A stretch of 64,000 nt of DNA from positions 2,907 through 66,906 of the forward strand of contig VXNJ01000014.1 of assembly GCA_009840625.1 (NCBI GenBank), read 5' to 3'. Positions 8,199-15,920 of this stretch are shown here, one piece after another; position 1 is the first letter of the stretch; each line of letters starts with the position of its first letter. A model generated the notes under the pieces. It ran no database searches and was not told where the DNA came from. It saw only the letters and a list, made by a program, of their open reading frames with translations. A program made the translations under genes and the position numbers. The DNA comes from Chloroflexota bacterium. Its GTDB lineage: Bacteria; Chloroflexota; UBA11872; VXNJ01.

Positions 8199-8762
8199 AT
8201 GAACCGCGATCGCCCCTGGCAGGTGCTGGTACTGGCGGCCCACTGGCCCGGCGAACCGCGCGGCGCGCTGCTGCAGGCCGCCGCCGCCGCTTCGGACTTG
8301 GCCGGAGTGGTGGCAAACACGCGGCTGCTTTACCCGCACGGATCGCTGCCGGGCAAGGGCAGCGGCGACGATCCGTTCGCGCGGCTGGAATCCGATCCGG
8401 AATTCGGACTGGTGGGCCTGCCGGCGCCGGGCTGGTCCGCCCGCACCCGGCGGATCGGATTCGCGTTCAATGCGTTCCTGTACGTGAGCGCGCTATCGGG
8501 ACCGCAGCTGCTGCTGGTTTCCGATCGCCTGGTCTGGTCCTGGCTCGGCTGGTTCCTGCGCCGGCGCCGCAAACGACTGGTGCTGGAAATGACCGGCGGC
8601 TCGGCGCCCGACGCCGCCTGGGTGCGCGCCGCCGCGCAGGCGGATGCGGTGGTGGCCAGCAGCGAAGACCAGTTCGAGGCGCTGGCCGGCGCCGGGATTG
8701 ATGCTTCGCGCATTTTTCTGACCACCGACCGGCGGGCGATGGCGCGCCTGCTGCTGGGATAG
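8199..8762 (+). CDS. Hypothetical protein, 187 aa, glycosyltransferase-like N-terminal fold?
   Basis: The ATG follows the preceding TAG directly (TAGATG), so it belongs to the same operon. The sequence opens with VLVLAAHWPGEPRG, has a hydrophobic middle (FLYVSALSGPQLLLVSDRLVWSWLGWFLRRRRKRLVLEM), then ADAVVASSEDQFEALAGAGIDASRIFL. That last pattern, an Asp/Ala strand followed by a name-the-residue helix and IDASRI, recalls the linker of GT-B glycosyltransferases. However, the length is only half that of such enzymes and no sugar-nucleotide site is present. It may be a reduced, non-catalytic relative. No firm function is assigned. Confidence 0.6.
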   Translation: MNRDRPWQVLVLAAHWPGEPRGALLQAAAAASDLAGVVANTRLLYPHGSLPGKGSGDDPFARLESDPEFGLVGLPAPGWSARTRRIGFAFNAFLYVSALSGPQLLLVSDRLVWSWLGWFLRRRRKRLVLEMTGGSAPDAAWVRAAAQADAVVASSEDQFEALAGAGIDASRIFLTTDRRAMARLLLG

Positions 8763-8881
8763 TCGGGCACCGGCCGTCGACAGGCTTCCCAACCAGTCGC
8801 ATAAGATTGTTCAACACCGCTGCGGCGAGGCCCATCCACGCGCGGCCGCCGGCATCATCTTCCCGACTAAGCGAGTCCCAT

Positions 8882-9382
8882 TTGTCCCGATTCAACCGTT
8901 TGTTATTGCGTCCGCTGGTCGTCATTGTGCTCCTGGCGTTGGCCAGCACCGTACTCATTGCCTGCGAAACCCAGGCCGAGACCGAGGCCCGTGAAGCTCA
9001 GGAACTCGCCGACCTCGGGACTGCCGGCGACGTCTTCATGCAGGCCATCCTCGCCGAGGGTCCTGATTCGGCCGGCGCCAATTCAGCGCTTTCGACCAAG
9101 GCCAGGCTCTATTACAAGGACAGCGAGGAATTCGGCGATCTGATCGCATACCTGTCCATCGGCGCCTACTCCGGCGTTGATCTGACCGGTTACGAATTGG
9201 TCACCTCCGAGCGCAACAAGAGCAAGGGCCGCGTTCTGGTGAACTTCAGTTACGCTGATGGCAGCTCAGCCCAGACCTACCTGGGAGCCCTGTACGTGGG
9301 CGAGCGAGGCAGCAAGGAATGGGTTATCGACGCCATCGGCGACGGTGTTGACCTGTTCATTCCGGGCGACGTCAACTTCTAA
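8882..9382 (+). CDS. Small lipoprotein
   Basis: The frame from TTG at 8882 gives 166 aa with a Lys/Arg-poor but clear lipoprotein signal: hydrophobic stretch LVVIVLLALASTVL followed by lipobox LIAC at about residues 20-23. A start at 8807 (TTG) would add 25 residues before the signal and is less likely. The mature part is acidic at first (ETQAETEAREAQELADLG), then alpha/beta with YADGSSAQTYLGALYV. It resembles small DUF4878/NTF2-like lipoproteins in length and layout, but this is only an impression. It would be anchored to the outer face of the membrane. A GC-rich hairpin follows it. Confidence 0.7.
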   Translation: MSRFNRLLLRPLVVIVLLALASTVLIACETQAETEAREAQELADLGTAGDVFMQAILAEGPDSAGANSALSTKARLYYKDSEEFGDLIAYLSIGAYSGVDLTGYELVTSERNKSKGRVLVNFSYADGSSAQTYLGALYVGERGSKEWVIDAIGDGVDLFIPGDVNF

Positions 9383-9417
9383 ATTTCCGGCCCGCGGGCC
9401 TCTCCTGCTGCAAAAAT

Positions 9418-9435
9418 GGGCGCGTTGACGCGCCC
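9418..9435. terminator. GC-rich hairpin after lipoprotein gene
   Basis: A perfect 7-bp stem GGGCGCG/CGCGCCC with loop TTGA. On the plus strand only CGGTTTCC follows; on the minus strand ATTTTTG follows. It lies between two plus-strand genes and may be a weak terminator of the lipoprotein gene. No minus-strand gene reads into it. Confidence 0.4.
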
Positions 9436-9461
9436 CGGTTTCCAGCAAGAGTTTTGATTTG

Positions 9462-10406
9462 ATGAAGATCGTCATTGCCAGCGAAGGCATCTCCGCGAGC
9501 ATCGACCGCCTGCGGGCGGCCCATCCCGATGTCGAGGTGGTGGTTCCCGACAGCGATGCCGAATTCGCCGAGGTGGTGGGCGACGCCGAAGTGGTGTTCG
9601 ACCCCTTCCGGCGCCCCGGCGGACTGGCCGCCTGCAAATCGGCAAAGTGGGTCCAGACCGGCGGCGCCGGCGTCGAAAAAGCGCCGCTGGGCGAAGTCAA
9701 GGGCCGCGGGATCACCCTTACCAATGCCGCCGGCGTGCATGCGATACCGGTGGCCGACACCGCCATGGCCCTGTTGCTGGGAGTTGCCCGGCGATTGAAC
9801 TGGGCGGTGCGCAACCATCTGGCGCACTGCTGGGCCCCGGACCGCGGGACCTACGAACTGGTCGGCAAGACTGCCGGACTCATCGCGCTAGGCGGGATCG
9901 GAATCGAGGTCGCGCGGCGCCTGAAGGGTTTCCAGATGCGGATCATCGGGGTCGACGTGGACCCCGGGATAACGTCCGAATTCGTGGACGAGGTGCGGCA
10001 TGTTGACGAACTCGGCTGGCTGCTGGGTCAGTCGGACGTGGTCGTGGTCTGCGCGCCCGACACGCCCGCCACTCACCACATGTTCAATTCGACCACCTTC
10101 GCCCAGATGAAGCAGGGCTCGATCTTCGTGAACGTTTCCCGCGGCGGACTCACCCGCACGCCGGACCTGATCGCGGCGCTGGATTCGGGCCACCTCTGGG
10201 GCGCCGGCCTCGACGTCGTTGACGAGGAGCCGCTGGGCCAGGGCGACCCGCTCTGGCGAAGGGAAGACGTCTTGATCACGCCCCATATCGGCGGTGCCTC
10301 GACCGCCCGCGACGAACGCCTGGCCGACCTTTTCATCGACAATGTCGGTCGCTACAAGTCGGGCCGGCCGCTGCGCAACGTGGTCGACCTGGGCGAGGGC
10401 TACTAG
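9462..10406 (+). CDS. D-2-hydroxyacid dehydrogenase family protein
   Basis: A 314-aa NAD(P)-dependent dehydrogenase of the D-isomer-specific 2-hydroxyacid family, reducing 2-keto acids to D-hydroxy acids or the reverse. The Rossmann block LIALGGIGIEVA near residue 138 has the first glycine of GxGxxG replaced by Ala. The catalytic triad is present: Arg in VNVSRGG near 226, Glu in DVVDEEPL near 255, and His in TPHIGGAS near 275. The ATG at 9462 is preferred to TTG one codon earlier. It faces the sulfatase gene tail to tail. The substrate is not predictable from sequence. Confidence 0.88.
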   Translation: MKIVIASEGISASIDRLRAAHPDVEVVVPDSDAEFAEVVGDAEVVFDPFRRPGGLAACKSAKWVQTGGAGVEKAPLGEVKGRGITLTNAAGVHAIPVADTAMALLLGVARRLNWAVRNHLAHCWAPDRGTYELVGKTAGLIALGGIGIEVARRLKGFQMRIIGVDVDPGITSEFVDEVRHVDELGWLLGQSDVVVVCAPDTPATHHMFNSTTFAQMKQGSIFVNVSRGGLTRTPDLIAALDSGHLWGAGLDVVDEEPLGQGDPLWRREDVLITPHIGGASTARDERLADLFIDNVGRYKSGRPLRNVVDLGEGY

Positions 10407-10451
10407 TCCCGGTTGTGCGGGCGGGTCGTCAAGGAACGACCGCCGACGCCG

Positions 10452-11969
10452 TCAGCTGACCGGCATCGCCCGCCGCGGCGCTACGTAAACCTCGTCGGTC
10501 CCGCATTCGACCAGGAATTCGATCAGCAGGCGCTTGAGGCGCTCGGCGCGCTCGGGGTTCTCCGCGATCACGTCGCGTTCGTGGCGCGGATCAATGAGGT
10601 CGTTAAAGAGCATCGGGGTCAGGGCGACGTCGTTGGCGCGCTCCTGGCGGGCGACGCGTTCGCGGACCGGAATCCACCACGGGTCGCGCAGCGTCGCGGT
10701 GCCGCCGCCGAAACCGTAAAGGGAGGCCGGGGAACGTTCGGTGACCGCCCCGCCCAGGTAGAGGCTCCAGCCGTCCGCGGTCACCCGCGCCGGCCGGCCG
10801 GCCACCTCGGCGATGATCGAGTGGGCCGAGATCGCCGCCGGACGCACCTGGCCGTGCGAACCGTTCATCAAGCCGACCAGCGAATGGCCGGCCAGTTCGT
10901 CCGGAATCGCCAGCCCGGCCAGCTCCAGCAATGTCGGGAGGATGTCCTGGGGGTGGGCGTAGCCTTCGACGGTGCTGCCCGGACGGGTGACGCCGGGGAC
11001 GTGGGCCACCATCGGAATGTGCGAAATCTCCGGCCAGAGCGGAATCGCCTCGCTGTACCCGGCCAGGCCCAGATGCTTGCCGATGATGTCCTTTTCGCCG
11101 AACAGGTAGCCGTGGTCGGAGACGATGATGACCGCGGTGTCCTCAAGCAGGTTCAGGGTCTGCAGGGTGTCCAGGATGCGCCCGAACCAGCGGTCCACCA
11201 TCGCCACTTCGCCGCAGTAGTGGGCGTGCGCCGAGAGCAGCTCCTCGGGTTCGAGGAATTTGGAAACGTGGTCGTAAGCGGGGAAGGTCATTCTTTCCCG
11301 AATTGACGGGTAGAACTTCTCCACGTACCAGTCCGGCGGGTCCCAGGGCTCGTGCGGGTCGAACGTGTCCACCACCAGCAGGAACGGCTGGTTGCCGCGG
11401 TTGCGCTCCAGCCAGTTGGCGGCGCGCCTGAACGTGGTCGGGGCGAAGTAGTCCTCCTCCTGGCGGGCGGCAAGGGTGGTGCGCGTATGGTTGCGCCAGG
11501 AATTTATGGTGGCCCGGACCTTGGCAACGTCGAAGGGCGGTTCCAGCTCGGCGTCGGGCGGATCCAGCCGCACTGCGTCGTTCTCCTGGCCCCGCACCCA
11601 GTCGAACGCGCTAAAGCCCCGCGAGTAGTTGAACCCCTGGCGGAAGATGTGCGGGGTGTCGGCCACCAGCATCGACCGGTAACCGGCCTCGGCCAGGTAC
11701 TCGCCCATGGTCACCTCCCCGGGCGGCAACGGCGCCCACTCGTGATAGGTGAACACCGGCAGCCCGGTCAGCATCTCGTGGCGGTTCAGCACCGTGGGAA
11801 ACGAGGAGACGTAGTAGTTGTCGAACCGCGCCCCCATCCGGGCCAGGCGGTCGATGTTGGGGGTCTCGACCTTCCAGCGGCCGCCGGACGCCCACCTATC
11901 GGGCTGATCGTCGTAGCAGCTGACGTGATCTCGCCGCAGCGTGTCGGAGACCACCACCACAAAGTTCAT
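10452..11969 (-). CDS. Sulfatase/alkaline-phosphatase superfamily hydrolase with Thr nucleophile position
   Basis: A 505-aa member of the sulfatase branch of the alkaline phosphatase superfamily. Metal ligands are conserved: D9 in SDTLRRDH, DPHEPW near 204-209, and DHG at D285-H286, plus a Lys at K298. The nucleophile block, residue for residue, reads F-P-T-V-L-N-R where sulfatases read P-V-C-S-P-S-R, so T59 replaces the Cys/Ser that is converted to formylglycine, and Pro and Ser are lost too. It cannot be a normal formylglycine sulfatase. A Thr nucleophile occurs in phosphoethanolamine transferases and nucleotide phosphodiesterases, so phosphoester chemistry or an inactive enzyme are both possible. 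No signal peptide is seen. Confidence 0.85.
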   Translation of the reverse strand: MNFVVVVSDTLRRDHVSCYDDQPDRWASGGRWKVETPNIDRLARMGARFDNYYVSSFPTVLNRHEMLTGLPVFTYHEWAPLPPGEVTMGEYLAEAGYRSMLVADTPHIFRQGFNYSRGFSAFDWVRGQENDAVRLDPPDAELEPPFDVAKVRATINSWRNHTRTTLAARQEEDYFAPTTFRRAANWLERNRGNQPFLLVVDTFDPHEPWDPPDWYVEKFYPSIRERMTFPAYDHVSKFLEPEELLSAHAHYCGEVAMVDRWFGRILDTLQTLNLLEDTAVIIVSDHGYLFGEKDIIGKHLGLAGYSEAIPLWPEISHIPMVAHVPGVTRPGSTVEGYAHPQDILPTLLELAGLAIPDELAGHSLVGLMNGSHGQVRPAAISAHSIIAEVAGRPARVTADGWSLYLGGAVTERSPASLYGFGGGTATLRDPWWIPVRERVARQERANDVALTPMLFNDLIDPRHERDVIAENPERAERLKRLLIEFLVECGTDEVYVAPRRAMPVS

Positions 11970-12067
11970 GGACTTAACCCTTTGCTCAGCGGGCCAACAC
12001 CAATTTAAGGCCCGCTGAATCCGCGGGCGGCGCTGCGAAGGCCTACCCGGCCGACCCTTGCCGGTCC

Positions 12068-13036
12068 TTAGGGGTTGAGCAACACCTTGCCGGTGGTCTT
12101 GCGACCCTCGAGCATGTCGTGCGCGGTCCTGGCTTCGGCGAGCGGGTATTCGAATTCGATCCGCAGCTTGAGCTGGCCGGCGGCGATCCAGCCGAAGACT
12201 TCGGCCGAGCGCCGCTCGAATTCCGGGCGCGTGGAAATGTAATCAAACAGCGAGGGCCGGGTCAGATACAGCGAGCCCAGACTGTTGAGCAACAGCGGCT
12301 CGATCGGATCTGGGGCCCCGCTGGCGTTGCCGAAAAGGGCCAGCAAGCCGCGGCGCTGCAGGGATTTCAGGCTGCCGATCGCGGTGGTCTTGCCGACCCC
12401 GTCGTAGGCGACTGCCACGCCCTGTCCGTCGGTAATCTTCCCGACTTCGGCTACGAAATCGGATTCGGTGTAGTTGATGACCTCATCGGCCCCGGCGGCC
12501 CGCGAGAGCTCGGCCTTGGCCGGGTTCGAGACGGTGGTGATGACACTTGCGCCGATCAGCTTGCACATCTGGGTCAGCAGCAACCCGACCCCGCCCGCGC
12601 CGGCGTGGATCAGGCACCACTGACCGGCCTGCAGGGGGTATGTGCTCTTGCACAGGTAGTGAGCGGTCATTCCCTGCAGCATCGCCGCCGCCGCGTCACG
12701 CAGGCCGACTCCGTCGGGAACCTTGACCACCTGTGCCGCGGGCGCCAGCAGGTACTGCGCGTAGGAACCAGACACCGAGGACCAGGCCACCCGGTCGCCG
12801 GCACCGAGCCCGGCCACTCCCTCTCCCGCCGCGGCCACGGTCCCGGCGCCTTCGAGGCCGATCACCAGCGGCAGTTCGAGCGGATACAGACCGGTGCGGT
12901 GGTAGGTGTCGATGTAGTTGACGCCGGCGTGGGCGACTTTGATCAGAACTTGCCCGGGTCCGGGGTCGGGGACGGGGAGATCGACGAGGGCGAGGGCGTC
13001 GCTGCCGCCGAACGCGGTGATCTGAATCGCTTGCAT
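12068..13036 (-). CDS. NADPH:quinone oxidoreductase (Qor-type, MDR superfamily)
   Basis: A 322-aa zinc-independent medium-chain dehydrogenase. The N-terminal GroES-like domain carries HAGVNYIDTYHRTGLYPLELP near residue 36, diagnostic of quinone oxidoreductases. The NADPH motif AGAGGVGLLLTQMCK is at about residues 146-160, followed by TVSNPAKAELSRAAGADEVINY. Catalytic zinc cysteines of alcohol dehydrogenases are absent, as in Qor. Family knowledge: cytosolic one- or two-electron reduction of quinones and enals with NADPH. It is a stand-alone minus-strand gene; the divergent oxidoreductase starts about 140 bases away. Confidence 0.9.
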   Translation of the reverse strand: MQAIQITAFGGSDALALVDLPVPDPGPGQVLIKVAHAGVNYIDTYHRTGLYPLELPLVIGLEGAGTVAAAGEGVAGLGAGDRVAWSSVSGSYAQYLLAPAAQVVKVPDGVGLRDAAAAMLQGMTAHYLCKSTYPLQAGQWCLIHAGAGGVGLLLTQMCKLIGASVITTVSNPAKAELSRAAGADEVINYTESDFVAEVGKITDGQGVAVAYDGVGKTTAIGSLKSLQRRGLLALFGNASGAPDPIEPLLLNSLGSLYLTRPSLFDYISTRPEFERRSAEVFGWIAAGQLKLRIEFEYPLAEARTAHDMLEGRKTTGKVLLNP

Positions 13037-13174
13037 GATGGATGTTCCCTGCTGGGCCGACGGAGCGGGCGCCGCAGTCGCGCCCGGTCCAATTCCTAAC
13101 TAGATTAAGGGGCTGGCGGCCACGCCCAACGGGTGCGCGCCGCGGCAGGCCCTGGACAAACCAAAGGAAGCAAA

Positions 13175-14272
13175 TTGCCGCCAATCCGCGTCGGGGTGAT
13201 CGGGTGCGGCGCGATCGCCCAAATAATGCACCTGCCCTACCTGCGCGAACTGGACGACCGGTTCGAGATAACCGCGATCTGCGATCTATCCCCTTCGCTG
13301 CTTGCCTACATCGGCGATCGCTACGCGGTGCCCCGGCGCTACCGGGACCATCACGAATTGATCGCCGATCCGGGTGTCGACGCGGTCCTGATCCTCAGCG
13401 GCGGCGATCACGCGTCGGTCGTCATCGAGGCCCTCCGCGCCGGTCGCCACGTCCTGTGCGAGAAGCCGCTTACCTACACGGTCGCCAACGCCCGCGCGGT
13501 TGCTGCGGCCCAGGCTGAATGCTCGGCCCGCCTGCTGATGGGATATTCGGTCGCATTCGACCCGGCCGTGGAGGCGATCAGGGGCGAGTTGGCCGGCTGG
13601 GAAAGACTCGATTACGTCTCTTTGCAGATCTGCAATCCGGAGAACACCGCGACCTACGCGCACCTGGACGTGCGCAGTTTCCCCGACACGCCCGACTGGG
13701 CCCGGGGGGCGACCAGTCTGCTGGACGATTCCAACCCGGTGATGGGCCAGATCGAATCGGTCATCGGATCAACGCCGGACGCGGCGATGGCGCAGGCGTT
13801 CTTCACCCTGCACGGCTCCTGCATCCACGAGACCTACACGTTGCGACTGCTACTGGGCGAGGAGCCCGAGATCATCGACGCCCGGGCCTGGGACCAGGGC
13901 CGCTGCGTGGCGATGACCGTGCGTTACCCGGATGAGGTGGTAGTCCAGCAGAGCTGGATCTTCAATCACGGCCTTATCGACTACCGCCAGGCGCTGGTCG
14001 TGGTCGGCGGATCAAAACGGCTCGAAGCGCATTGGCCGTCGCCGTACCATCCGTCGGCGCCTACCCGCTTTCAAGTTCGCGAAATGCAGGATGAGGCGGT
14101 AATCGCCCGAACCGTACAGGCTTCCTACGAGGAATCGTTCAAGCTCGAACTCTTACATTTCCACGATGTGTGCTGCGGCCGCGCCCAGCCGCTGCACAAC
14201 GCCCGGCATGCCGTCCTGGACACCGCCCACCTGAACCGCGCCGCCCAGCTGGTGCACCAGAACATGGTCTAG
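13175..14272 (+). CDS. Gfo/Idh/MocA-family oxidoreductase
   Basis: A 365-aa NAD(P)-dependent oxidoreductase. The N-terminal Rossmann fold opens with RVGVIGCGAIAQ at residues 5-16, and the family block VLCEKPLTYTVANARAV near 92-108 holds the catalytic EKP Lys. Family members oxidise or reduce sugars and cyclitols. TTG at 13175 is chosen because an AAAGGAAG ribosome-binding site lies 7-8 bases upstream and the Rossmann strand follows at once; a longer start at 13133 would add a featureless tail. The stop TAG overlaps the convergent gene's stop within one CTAG. Substrate unknown. Confidence 0.85.
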   Translation: MPPIRVGVIGCGAIAQIMHLPYLRELDDRFEITAICDLSPSLLAYIGDRYAVPRRYRDHHELIADPGVDAVLILSGGDHASVVIEALRAGRHVLCEKPLTYTVANARAVAAAQAECSARLLMGYSVAFDPAVEAIRGELAGWERLDYVSLQICNPENTATYAHLDVRSFPDTPDWARGATSLLDDSNPVMGQIESVIGSTPDAAMAQAFFTLHGSCIHETYTLRLLLGEEPEIIDARAWDQGRCVAMTVRYPDEVVVQQSWIFNHGLIDYRQALVVVGGSKRLEAHWPSPYHPSAPTRFQVREMQDEAVIARTVQASYEESFKLELLHFHDVCCGRAQPLHNARHAVLDTAHLNRAAQLVHQNMV

Positions 14273-15873
14273 CCGTCGCCGGCGACCGGGTCGCGGTCGG
14301 GGACGAAATGGTGCGACTGGACCGTTTCCAGGGTGTCCTTGTCAAGGACCTGCAGCCCCTTGCCGAAATCGGTGGCCGCGAAAAGCAGCTGCCCCTCGGC
14401 GTCGGGCCAGATCCACATCGCGGGGCTTTGTATGTCGGCGAAACGCACCCGCCCGCTGTCGAGATCGATCATGGCGACGCTGGGGTACTTGTAGTTGACT
14501 CCGTAAATTCGGTTCCGCGAGGGATCGAATGTGAGCGTGATCAGGTCGGCGGCGAATTGGACCGGATCGCCGATGGCGCCGCTGGCCAGATCGAGCGGGG
14601 TCAGGCTGTCGTTCAGCGCGGAACCCATCCAGAGCGTTCCGGTGGCCGGGTCCAGGGTCGTGGCCGAGATGTATTCGGGCAGACCCTCGATCGTGCGCAC
14701 CGACATTTCATCGGCGGTGTCGAAGACCTGCAGGGTCCGCGACCACCAGTTGAGCACGTAAACGTGTGATCCGCCGGGATCCAGGAGCGGAGAAAGGTCG
14801 CGGGAGTCCAACTCGATCTCGTGCACCAACTGGTTAGCGGCCGGGTCGTAGACGAACAGTACGCGTCGCCGCCGGAAGGCGTTGTCGTGGGCGAAGACGT
14901 ACTCGCGCGAGCCGTCGGTGCCCAGGTAGAGCACGAACCCCGAGTTGAAGTAGAAGTAATTGGAGATCTGGCGCGAGGCGACGTTGATCGCCGCCAGCGC
15001 GGGCTGTTCGAACCCGGCCCGCGGGATCTGATAGACGAACGCGACGGGACGCCGCCGCCGATCGTCCGGATCGCTGACCAGCTGGCGATCGGCCACCAGG
15101 CCGGACCGGCGGTCGATTTCGATCGACGAGAGCACGAATCGGCGTGGATTGTCCGGGTCGGGTATGACAAGGCGCGAAGGATCCGGTTCGCCCAGCCGCA
15201 TGCGTACCGTCACCAGACCCTCCAGTCCCAGCTGCGCCGTGGCGCTCAAGGGACGGTGGTCCAGTGCCATCGCCCTGACTTCCACCGGCCCCGGCGGCAA
15301 CCCGGTGAAGCTGGCGACGCCGTTGCTGTCGGCCTGGCCGCGCGCCAGTTCGCGGCCGAAAGCGTCGCTGACCAGCACGTCCGCTCCCGCCCCGGTCCCC
15401 TCTACGGCCGTGACGGCGACGTCCAGTTGGTTGGCCGGCGGCTCGATCAGGAACCCGGCCACTACCCGACCGCCACCGTCGGCGTATCCGGCGCCGATGA
15501 AGGCCCGTTCCTGCTCGGGCCGGATCGCCATTGCCGGCAGGGCCACGACGGCCTCGAATTCTCCCGAGCGCGAAGTGACGATCTCGCCCAGGCCGATCGC
15601 CAGGTCCGCCTGCGGATCCGGTTGCTCGGCGGCCAGCTCCAGGCTCAGCTGGACCCGCTGGCGGGGATTCCAGCCACGGCCGAACACGGTGATTTCGGAA
15701 CCGGGCGGCCCCCCGGCGGGGATGAGCCGCAACCCCTGCCCGGTAGCCGATACCGCGCTGACGCTGCCGCCCTGGGCTCCCCCCGCGATCCCCAGGCCGA
15801 CGATCACGGCCACCGGCAAGACCACCAACAGGGCCAGGACGCCGGCCAGGGCCACGGCGGTTCGGGTGCGCAA
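14269..15873 (-). CDS. Membrane-anchored beta-propeller protein (paralogue 2)
   Basis: A 534-aa protein with an N-terminal anchor or uncleaved signal (about residues 8-30), an Ig/IPT-like domain near 50-125 (GSEITVFGRGWNPRQRVQLSLEL), a carboxypeptidase-regulatory-like beta sandwich near 140-220, and a C-terminal YncE/NHL-type beta-propeller near 240-530. The propeller has recurrent FDTADEMSVRTIEGLP, DLDSGRVRFADI and LDKDTLETVQSHHF blades. No enzyme motif is visible; a surface binding role is inferred. It follows 47 bases after its paralogue on the same strand, so the two are probably a tandem duplication in one operon. Start is TTG. Confidence 0.7.
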   Translation of the reverse strand: MRTRTAVALAGVLALLVVLPVAVIVGLGIAGGAQGGSVSAVSATGQGLRLIPAGGPPGSEITVFGRGWNPRQRVQLSLELAAEQPDPQADLAIGLGEIVTSRSGEFEAVVALPAMAIRPEQERAFIGAGYADGGGRVVAGFLIEPPANQLDVAVTAVEGTGAGADVLVSDAFGRELARGQADSNGVASFTGLPPGPVEVRAMALDHRPLSATAQLGLEGLVTVRMRLGEPDPSRLVIPDPDNPRRFVLSSIEIDRRSGLVADRQLVSDPDDRRRRPVAFVYQIPRAGFEQPALAAINVASRQISNYFYFNSGFVLYLGTDGSREYVFAHDNAFRRRRVLFVYDPAANQLVHEIELDSRDLSPLLDPGGSHVYVLNWWSRTLQVFDTADEMSVRTIEGLPEYISATTLDPATGTLWMGSALNDSLTPLDLASGAIGDPVQFAADLITLTFDPSRNRIYGVNYKYPSVAMIDLDSGRVRFADIQSPAMWIWPDAEGQLLFAATDFGKGLQVLDKDTLETVQSHHFVPDRDPVAGDG

Positions 15874-15920
15874 CGTGCCGGCCCTCTCTTCTTACCCGGG
15901 GCTGTTTCCGGTTGCCGGCA

